Under the pieces are notes generated by a model. That model searched no databases and was not told the DNA's origin. It worked only from the letters and a program-made list of their open reading frames with translations. From Nephthysia sp036513515 (GTDB lineage Bacteria > Chloroflexota > Dormibacteria > Dormibacterales > Dormibacteraceae): DNA of 64,000 nucleotides. The stretch spans positions 10,891 through 74,890 of the forward strand of contig DATBYW010000079.1 of assembly GCA_036513515.1 (NCBI GenBank), in the 5' to 3' direction. Positions 58,022 through 64,000 of the stretch are shown one piece after another; within the stretch, counting starts at the first letter, position 1, and every line of letters starts with the position of its first letter. The position numbers were made by a program, and so were the translations under genes.

Positions 58022-58857
58022 GCGTCAACATCCGGACGGTCCCGCCGGGCACCGGCTCCAGTTCCCGCCATGCCATCTGGTGGTGGCTGGCCCTGGGCGC
58101 CTTCGTTGAGGTCGCCCTCGCCGTGATCGTGCTCGCGGGCGGCAGCGTGCCTCTGCGAACGCTCTTCGGGCTTCCCCTCGTCCTGGTCATTCCCGGCTAT
58201 GCCCTGACAGCCCTTCTCTGGGGCCGGCACCAGCTGGGCGCCCCGGAACGCGTCGTGCTCTCGATCGGGATCAGCCTGGCGCTGGCGGCGCTCAGCGCCC
58301 TGCTGCTGGACTGGACTCCGCTCGGCATCGGCGGCGGTCAGCAGACCCTCCTGCTCGGGCTGGTGGCCCTGGTCGCCATCGTGGCGGTGGTACTCCGCGA
58401 TCTCCGGGAGCGCGCTGGCCGCACCGAGACGGGAGCTGGCGGGACCCCCCGACCGTTCGCATCTTTCAAGTGGCGCCAGGCGCTCCTCTTCGGGGTCGCC
58501 GTGGCGATCGTGGCGTCGGCCGTCGCCTACTCCGCGCACAGCGCCCTGCGACCGCGGGGCACCGGCTTCACGCAGTCCTGGATCCACCTCCAGGACGCGA
58601 AGGCCGGAGTGGTCGACATCGGACTGGAGAACGACGAGCTCCAGGCGGAGACCTACCGCCTGCAGCTGACCGTGGACAAGCGTCCGGTCAACGAGTGGCG
58701 GGACGTCCGGCTCGAGCCGGGCCAGCAGTGGTCCACCAAGCTGAGCCTTCCCCAGTCTCGGGGGCAGGGACTGACCGAGCTGGTCGTATACCGCTCGGAC
58801 CATCCCACGACGGTGTACCGCAAGGTGCAGCTCTCGACGGGGGCGAAGACCGCTTGA
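58018..58857 (+). CDS. DUF1616 membrane protein
   Basis: About 279 residues. Four hydrophobic helices in residues 20-125 carry the DUF1616 pattern ('LRTLFGLPLVLVIPGYALTALLWGRHQLGAPERVVLSIGISLAL', residues ~45-90), another helix spans ~155-172, and the last ~105 residues are an extracytoplasmic beta-rich domain ('NDELQAETYRLQLTVDKRPVNEW'). DUF1616 proteins accompany surface-polysaccharide genes in archaea and Gram-positive bacteria; reaction unknown. ATG 58018 shares ATGA with the upstream stop. Confidence 0.85.
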   Translation: MSVNIRTVPPGTGSSSRHAIWWWLALGAFVEVALAVIVLAGGSVPLRTLFGLPLVLVIPGYALTALLWGRHQLGAPERVVLSIGISLALAALSALLLDWTPLGIGGGQQTLLLGLVALVAIVAVVLRDLRERAGRTETGAGGTPRPFASFKWRQALLFGVAVAIVASAVAYSAHSALRPRGTGFTQSWIHLQDAKAGVVDIGLENDELQAETYRLQLTVDKRPVNEWRDVRLEPGQQWSTKLSLPQSRGQGLTELVVYRSDHPTTVYRKVQLSTGAKTA

Positions 58858-61313
58858 AGCACCGCCTCGGCAAGGTCGCGGCCTCCACGATCGCGATGGC
58901 CTTCAACTCCGGGTCGATCGTGGCCTCCACAGCGGTCACCTCGGGGCTGGGGGCGGCCTACTGGTGGCTGGCAGCGCACCAGTTCCCGATCGCCTCCGTC
59001 GGCCTGGCCGGCGCCGTGATCAGCGCCATGACGCTGCTCGGGTTCGTGGGCACGATCGGTTTCGGCACCGCGCTGGTCCCCAGGCTGGCCGGCGGCAACG
59101 AGCAGAAGGCCGCGCTGCTCGTCACCGCGCTGCTCGCCGTCGCCATCGTGGGGCTGGTCCTGGGCGGCCTCTGGCAGCTGGTCACCGGCCGGCTCCACGA
59201 CGGCCTGGGGCTGCCCGGAAGCGGCGCGGCCGCCATCCTCCTGTTCGGCGCCGGCGTGAGCCTGAGCGCCCTCACGCTGGTCCTCGACCAGGCCCTGATC
59301 GGTCTCCTGCGCGGAGACCTGCTCTTCCTTCGCAGCACCGTCTTTGCGGTTGCCAAGCTGGCGGCGCTCTTCGCGGCCGGAATCTACCTGACGGACCGAA
59401 GCGCCTCGGCGATCTACGCGACCTGGTGCGTCGGGCAGACGGTCTCGCTGCTGGTGCTCGCGGCCCTGGTCCTGGGCCTGCGGGGCCGCGCCGTGCTGGC
59501 CTTGCCCAGGCTCCGGCTGCTGCGCGGCCTCCGCCTCACCGCGCTCGCGCACCACCTCTTCAACCTGGGACTCGCCGCCCCCAACTGGATACTGCCGCTG
59601 ATCGTCACTGTGCTCCTCTCGGCGACCGCGAACGCCTACTTCTACCTGGCCTGGACGGTTGCCGGCTTCGTCTTCGTGGGTCCCATCGCGCTGAGCATGG
59701 TCCTCTACTCGGTCGCCGCCAAGCCGTCGCAGCCGCTGGCCAGGCCGCTTCGCCTCAGCCTCCTGCTCTCGCTGGGGTGGGGCGTGCTGGCCAGCGCCTC
59801 CTGCTTCCTTCTCGGCGGCACCGTGCTGCGGCTGTTCGGGCCCAACTACGCGCTGGGGTCGCAGACCGCTCTCCTCCTGCTCGGCCTCTCGGTCTTCCCG
59901 CAGGTGATCAAGCTCCACTACGTCGCGCTGGTCCGCATCTGGGACCGCCTCGGCGCCGGCATCGTGTACTGCGTCGCGGGAGGACTGCTCGAGCTCGGGC
60001 TGGTGACCTTCGGAGTCATCCACGGCGGGGTCAGCGGCGCCGCAGCCGGCTGGCTGCTGGCGGCCTGCCTGCAGGCGGTCATGGTTCTGCCCAGCGTGTT
60101 GAGAGCCGCTCGGGCCAGGCCAGAGCAGCCGTCGCGGCTCGACCAGGCCGGCCCTCTGCAGCCCGTCTCGGAGCCTGCCGGGGGCCCGGCGCGGCGCCCT
60201 CTTCGGGTTGCCATGGTGACGCCTCGCTACCACCCCTTCACCGGCGGCATCGAGACCCATGTCCACGAGGTGGCCACCCGGCTGGCCGCCCGCGACGTGG
60301 AGGTCACGGTGCTCACCGCGGACAGCACCCGGCGGCTGCCCGCCTGGGAGAAGCGTGACGGAGTGGTGGTCCGGCGCCGGCGGGCCTGGTCCTGGCTCGG
60401 TGACCTGCAGTTCGCACCCGGCCTGCGCTCGGCCGTGGCGGAGGGGCCCTGGGACCTGGTCCACGTCCAGGGCGTCCACACCCTGGTGGCGCCGATGGTG
60501 ATGGCGGCGGCCCGGCGGCGCGGCCTCCCCTACGTGGTCACGTTCCACACCGGTGGGCACTCCTCCCGGCTGCGTAACGCCATCCGCCCGCTGCAGTGGC
60601 GGCTGCTGCGCCCCCTCCTGACCCAGGCCCGTGGGCTGGTGGCGGTCTGCGAGTACGAGGCGGAGGTCTTCGGCAAGTCCCTCGGCCTTTCCCGCGACCG
60701 GTTCCGGGTCATCCGCAACGGCTTCGAGATGCCGGGGCGGAAGCGGAGCTTGCAGGGCGATCCGTCCGGCCCTCCCGTGATCCTCTCCATCGGCCGGCTT
60801 GAGCGTTACAAGGGCCACCGGCGGGTGATCGCGGCGATGGACACGGTCCTCCAGGCGTATCCGGAGGCGCAGCTCTACGTGGTGGGTGCGGGACCCGACG
60901 AGGAACACCTGAGGCGCCAGGCCGCCGCCGGCCCCGCCGCGGCCAGCATCCACTTCGCCAGCTTCCCGCCCGAGCGCCGGGAGGAGCTGGCGGAGCTGAT
61001 CGGACGCTCTCACCTGGTCGCGCTGCTGAGCGAGTACGAGGCACACCCGGTCTCCGTGATGGAGGCCGTCGGGATGGGCCGCCGGGTGCTGGTCGCCCAG
61101 AACTCAGGCCTTCACGAGCTGGCCGAGCAGGGCCTCGCCGGCGAGGTGCCGCTCAGCAGCTCCGACCAGGAGATCGGCCGCGCCATGCTGGACCAGCTCC
61201 GGCGGCCGGCCCCGAAGGCGGCGGTCAGGCTGCCGAACTGGCAAGCCTGCGTCGATCAGCTGGCCGCACTCTACGAGGGACTTCGGCGCCGGCCGGAGGT
61301 GTGCGCGCAGTGA
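58854..61313 (+). CDS. Polysaccharide flippase fused to a family 4 glycosyltransferase
   Basis: About 819 residues. Residues ~1-425 have 12 or so helices of the Wzx/MATE-type flippase ('STAVTSGLGAAYWWLAAHQFPIASVGLAGAVISAM' near the start). After a ~30-residue Pro-rich linker, residues ~450-815 are a GT-B glycosyltransferase of family GT4: 'VAMVTPRYHPFTGGIETHVHEVATRLAARD', 'YVVTFHTGGHS', 'ILSIGRLERYKGHRRVI' and 'LSEYEAHPVSVMEAVGMGRRVL' (E-x7-E). The enzyme would add a sugar on the cytosolic side and the flippase move the lipid-linked product outward. TTG start within a TTGA overlap; end overlaps the next gene (GTGA). Confidence 0.9.
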   Translation: MKHRLGKVAASTIAMAFNSGSIVASTAVTSGLGAAYWWLAAHQFPIASVGLAGAVISAMTLLGFVGTIGFGTALVPRLAGGNEQKAALLVTALLAVAIVGLVLGGLWQLVTGRLHDGLGLPGSGAAAILLFGAGVSLSALTLVLDQALIGLLRGDLLFLRSTVFAVAKLAALFAAGIYLTDRSASAIYATWCVGQTVSLLVLAALVLGLRGRAVLALPRLRLLRGLRLTALAHHLFNLGLAAPNWILPLIVTVLLSATANAYFYLAWTVAGFVFVGPIALSMVLYSVAAKPSQPLARPLRLSLLLSLGWGVLASASCFLLGGTVLRLFGPNYALGSQTALLLLGLSVFPQVIKLHYVALVRIWDRLGAGIVYCVAGGLLELGLVTFGVIHGGVSGAAAGWLLAACLQAVMVLPSVLRAARARPEQPSRLDQAGPLQPVSEPAGGPARRPLRVAMVTPRYHPFTGGIETHVHEVATRLAARDVEVTVLTADSTRRLPAWEKRDGVVVRRRRAWSWLGDLQFAPGLRSAVAEGPWDLVHVQGVHTLVAPMVMAAARRRGLPYVVTFHTGGHSSRLRNAIRPLQWRLLRPLLTQARGLVAVCEYEAEVFGKSLGLSRDRFRVIRNGFEMPGRKRSLQGDPSGPPVILSIGRLERYKGHRRVIAAMDTVLQAYPEAQLYVVGAGPDEEHLRRQAAAGPAAASIHFASFPPERREELAELIGRSHLVALLSEYEAHPVSVMEAVGMGRRVLVAQNSGLHELAEQGLAGEVPLSSSDQEIGRAMLDQLRRPAPKAAVRLPNWQACVDQLAALYEGLRRRPEVCAQ

Positions 61314-62605
61314 AGATCCTCATGCTCAGTCAGTTCTATCCGCCTGTGATCGGCGGCGAGGAGCGCCACGTCGCCACGCTGGCTCAGGCCCTGACCGCCC
61401 GCGGCCACACCGTTTCGGTGGCGACCATCGGTTCGCCGGACAGCTTCGGCACCCGGACCGAGGACGGCATCAGGGTCCACCGCCTGCGGACCACCGCCCA
61501 GCGCCTGCCCATGATCTACAGCGACGGCGGGCGCCCGCATGCCTCGCCGACACCGGATCCGGAGCTGGTCGCGGGTCTCGGCGGCGTCGTCAGGGCGGAG
61601 AAGCCGGACGTCATCCACGCTCACAACTGGATCGTCAACTCGCTGCTGCCGCTGCGGCCCTGGACGAAGGCGCGCATGGTCCTGACGCTCCACGACTACA
61701 GCCACGTCTGCGCGGTCAAGCGCCTGATGCGCGAAGGAGTCCCCTGCAGCGGACCCGGCCTCGCGAAGTGCGTCAGCTGTGCCGCCGAGCACTACGGCCC
61801 GGTGGCCGGAACCGTCACCGCCCTGAGCACCGCGCCCACCGCGCGCCTCAAGGAGCGCGCGCTGGACGCCGTGATCGCGGTCAGCTCGGCGGTGGCCAGA
61901 GGCAACGGTCTTGCTCGCCCCAAGACCCGTGTCCCGGTGCAGGTGATCCCGAACTTCATCCCCGACGCCTTGTGGGAAAAGTCTGGAGGGCCGCTGGTCG
62001 GAGAGCCACTGGACGATCGCCTGCCGGCCGAGCCCTTCCTCCTCTTCGTCGGAGACCTGAGCCGCGACAAGGGCGTCCACGTTCTGCTCGAGGCCTACGC
62101 CCGCCTGGATCGCAGGCCGCCGCTGGTGATGATGGGACGGCGCTGCAAGGACACCCCGGAAACGCTTCCGGATGGCGTCAGGATCCTGGCGGGCTGCCCG
62201 CACCCGGTGGTGATGGACGCCTTTCGCCGCTGCCTGGCGGCAGTCGCTCCCTCGGTCTGGCCGGAGCCCTTCGGGCTTGTCGTCCTGGAGGCCATGACCG
62301 CCGGCAGCCCCCTCGTCGCCGCCTCGACGGGAGGGATCATGGACATCGTTGCCGACCGGGAGAGCGGCCTGATGGTGCGCCCCGGTGACGCGGCCCAGCT
62401 CCACGATGCCCTCGCGCTCCTCCTCGACGACCCCGAGCTTCGGGCTCGGCTGGGCCGGGAGGCTCGGAGCCGGGCGCGCAGCTTCACAACCAGCCGCGTC
62501 GTGCCCGACATCGAAGCCCTGTACGCCTCCCTGCTCAGCCAGGGAGCGGCCGACACCTCGACCGACGCTGCCGTCGTCGTGCGGGAAGCGGAGCGGGCGC
62601 TGTGA
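61310..62605 (+). CDS. Glycosyltransferase family 4
   Basis: About 431 residues, GT-B fold. 'KILMLSQFYPPVIGGEERHVATLAQALTARGHTV' is the N-terminal acceptor-domain start, 'VIHAHNWIVNSLL' follows, then an insertion with Cys-rich 'CAVKRLMREGVPCSG...CVSC' (residues ~135-165) typical of a subset of GT4. The donor domain has 'FLLFVGDLSRDKGVHVLLEA' and 'WPEPFGLVVLEAMTAGSPLVA' (E-x7-E). It transfers a sugar from a nucleotide donor to a growing glycan. GTG start with GTGA overlap; the stop likewise overlaps the next gene. Confidence 0.92.
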   Translation: MKILMLSQFYPPVIGGEERHVATLAQALTARGHTVSVATIGSPDSFGTRTEDGIRVHRLRTTAQRLPMIYSDGGRPHASPTPDPELVAGLGGVVRAEKPDVIHAHNWIVNSLLPLRPWTKARMVLTLHDYSHVCAVKRLMREGVPCSGPGLAKCVSCAAEHYGPVAGTVTALSTAPTARLKERALDAVIAVSSAVARGNGLARPKTRVPVQVIPNFIPDALWEKSGGPLVGEPLDDRLPAEPFLLFVGDLSRDKGVHVLLEAYARLDRRPPLVMMGRRCKDTPETLPDGVRILAGCPHPVVMDAFRRCLAAVAPSVWPEPFGLVVLEAMTAGSPLVAASTGGIMDIVADRESGLMVRPGDAAQLHDALALLLDDPELRARLGREARSRARSFTTSRVVPDIEALYASLLSQGAADTSTDAAVVVREAERAL

Positions 62606-63537
62606 GCGGCGTCTCCGTGGTCATCTCCACCTACAGCAAGGCTCGGTCGGCCCTCCTCCTGGACGCCGTGCGCTCGCTGCGCCAGCAGACCTTCGAGCCG
62701 GTGGAGGTGATCGTGGTCGTCGATCACAGCCCAGAGCTTCTCGGGCAGCTCCGCGACGCCCTGCCGGGAGTCGTCCTGATCGAGAGCGGCGGGAAGCCCG
62801 GGCTCTCCGGGACCCGGAACCAGGCGCTCGAAGCGTGCCGGGGCGAGCTGGTGGCCTTCCTGGACGACGACGCCGCGGCCAGACCCGACTGGATCGCCCG
62901 GCTGCTCGCTCACTTCTCGGACCCGGCAGTGATGGCAGTGGGAGGCAGGACCGAGTCGGTCTGGGAGGTCGGCAGGCCAGACTGGTTCCCGGTCGAGTTC
63001 GACTGGGTGGTCGGCGGCAGCTATCGCGGTCTGCCGGAGGCCGCCGCCGAGGTCCGAAACGTGATCGGAAACAACATGGCATTCCGCACCGACCTGGTCA
63101 GAGAGCTGGGTGGCTTTCGAGAGGACATGGGCCGGGTCGGCACCAGGCCGGTCGGCTGCGAGGAGACCGAGCTCTGCATCCGGATGCGCCAGCGCTGGCC
63201 CGAGCGGAAGATCGTCTATGAGCCACTGGCCCGCGTATCCCACCACGTGCCGCGCGAACGGTCACGCCTGCGTTATTACGTCTCCCGCTGCTTCAGCGAA
63301 GGCCTCTCCAAGGCGAAGCTGGCGTCGCTCGTTGGAGGCCGTGACGCCACCCAGTCGGAACGGAGGCACGTGCTGCGCACGCTGCCCCGCAGCGCCGCCC
63401 TGGACGCCCTCCATGGTGCGCGGCGGCTTCAGCTCGGAGGTCTCCTCCGGGGCGCCGCCATCGTCGCGGGAGTGGCGGCGGCGGCGGCCGGATTCCTGCT
63501 CGGCAACGCGTCCGCTCGGTTGCCCTCCCGGGCATGA
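62602..63537 (+). CDS. Glycosyltransferase family 2 with a C-terminal membrane anchor
   Basis: About 311 residues. GT-A core: 'VSVVISTYSKARSALLLDAVRSLRQQTFEPVEVIVVVDHS', donor/metal site 'VAFLDDDAAARPDWI' (D-D-D), 'NNMAFRTDLVRELGGF' and an acceptor acid in 'GCEETELCIRMRQ'. A C-terminal hydrophobic stretch (~285-303, 'AAIVAGVAAAAAGFLLG') anchors it. GTG start in a GTGA overlap and stop in ATGA with the glycosidase gene. It follows the GT4 enzymes and probably adds another sugar of the same repeat. Confidence 0.92.
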   Translation: MSGVSVVISTYSKARSALLLDAVRSLRQQTFEPVEVIVVVDHSPELLGQLRDALPGVVLIESGGKPGLSGTRNQALEACRGELVAFLDDDAAARPDWIARLLAHFSDPAVMAVGGRTESVWEVGRPDWFPVEFDWVVGGSYRGLPEAAAEVRNVIGNNMAFRTDLVRELGGFREDMGRVGTRPVGCEETELCIRMRQRWPERKIVYEPLARVSHHVPRERSRLRYYVSRCFSEGLSKAKLASLVGGRDATQSERRHVLRTLPRSAALDALHGARRLQLGGLLRGAAIVAGVAAAAAGFLLGNASARLPSRA

Positions 63538-64000
63538 CGCGGCGCGAGTTCTTGAAGCTGTCGGCCCTGGTCGGGGCCGGCGCCGCCTCCGGCGGGGCGA
63601 TCTCGGCCCTTTCGGCCTGCGGTACCGGCCAGGCCGTCCCACAGACGCCGAAGGGCCTCTTCGTCACCACGTCGGGGACGAGGTTCCAGATCGGCGCCCA
63701 GAACTTCAACGTGGCGGGAGCCAACAACCACTATCTCGGCTGGGCGGCACGCCGCGAGGTCGACGACGTCCTCACCACTGCCCACAACATGGGCCTCAAC
63801 GTGGTGCGCTCGATCATGAGCTGCGTCGCGGGGTCCCTGGACGGCAAGACAAAACCTCCCCTTTGGGACTGGCACGGGCGCGAGGATTCGGCCAACGACG
63901 TCCACGGGGTCTACCTGCTCTACTGGGACAGCCGGCGCAACACCTGGGCCTGGAACGACAGCACGGTGAACGGGCTGGGCAGGTGGGACTACGTCCTCTA
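63534..64000 (+). CDS. Tat-exported glycoside hydrolase (GH5-like), cut by the window end
   Basis: The first 155 residues of a larger protein. The N-terminus MTRREFLKLSALVGAGAASG is a twin-arginine signal and 'LSACG' a likely lipobox. The mature part starts 'FNVAGANNHYLGWAA', with 'GLNVVRSIMSC' a little later, as in the first strands of cellulase/mannanase TIM barrels (GH5 type). The catalytic Glu residues lie beyond the window. ATG overlaps the upstream stop. It may trim or turn over the glycan made by this operon. Confidence 0.85.
   Translation, partial: MTRREFLKLSALVGAGAASGGAISALSACGTGQAVPQTPKGLFVTTSGTRFQIGAQNFNVAGANNHYLGWAARREVDDVLTTAHNMGLNVVRSIMSCVAGSLDGKTKPPLWDWHGREDSANDVHGVYLLYWDSRRNTWAWNDSTVNGLGRWDYVL

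Noticed and set aside
1..64000. CRISPR arrays, rRNA, tRNA, origin, prophage or intact insertion sequences
   Set aside because: I looked for spaced repeats, transposase motifs, terminal inverted repeats and RNA gene patterns and found none that hold up.

Overview
The window is about 64 kb of high-GC DNA from a bacterium with short intergenic gaps, frequent GTG/TTG starts and many ATGA/GTGA overlaps. An F420-type deazaflavin reductase, a selenocysteine formate dehydrogenase, MurJ, UspA and UbiB-type proteins and large multi-GAF signalling proteins fit a free-living soil-type lineage such as Actinomycetota, Dormibacterota or Chloroflexota. That placement is inference, because no rRNA, tRNA or ribosomal protein gene is present. 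I see no CRISPR array, no intact insertion sequence and no tRNA.

Layout. 0-3 kb: the tail of a secreted FnIII/CBM96-type protein, a UspA protein, NudC and a PHP phosphoesterase, then a 0.5 kb stretch of GC-rich hairpins and lower-GC DNA. 3.2-12.3 kb: a co-directional cell-surface glycan block (GT2-GtrA fusion, GtrA protein, HPr-kinase-like ATPase, PMT-type glycosyltransferase with three C-terminal beta repeats, an anchored OB/Ig-like protein and a secreted CBM96-metallophosphoesterase). 12.6-19.5 kb: a degenerate-receiver LuxR regulator, a leftward MFS exporter, three tandem heptapeptide minigenes ending in Gly-Trp-Phe-Asp, and a very large GAF/PAS histidine kinase. 19.5-25.5 kb: a UspA-UbiB fusion, an SRPBCC/zinc-ribbon/adenylate cyclase, MurJ and an F420-dependent reductase. 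25.6-32.8 kb: a FluG-like nitrogen-metabolism block (cupin, APC permease, glutamine-synthetase-like ligase, class II amidotransferase, PNPOx-like protein, two amidohydrolases). 32.8-39.6 kb: a FUSC/ParB-like fusion, an ArsR regulator with a palindromic operator, small proteins and a phospholipase-C-type phosphoesterase. 39.6-44.6 kb: a leftward formate dehydrogenase operon whose alpha subunit has an in-frame TGA read as selenocysteine. 44.7-47.8 kb: a small lipoprotein, an unknown protein, an orphan Tat sugar-binding protein and a hexapeptide acetyltransferase.

48.1-64 kb: one uninterrupted rightward operon that joins nonribosomal peptide synthesis to glycan assembly. Its order is A-T NRPS, cytochrome P450, C-A-T-TE NRPS fused to a family 2 glycosyltransferase, polytopic membrane protein, DUF1616 protein, flippase fused to a family 4 glycosyltransferase, GT4, GT2, and a Tat-exported glycosidase cut by the window end. 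All eight junctions inside it overlap by 1 to 7 bases, so the products probably act together on one exported glycan or glycopeptide.

The two most unusual items are the tandem heptapeptide minigenes (14930-15134), conserved at the protein level but varying at synonymous positions, and the NRPS-P450-NRPS/GT2-flippase/GT4 operon. Smaller points of interest are the SECIS-supported selenoprotein, several domain fusions, and a REP-like GC-rich hairpin family in intergenic DNA.
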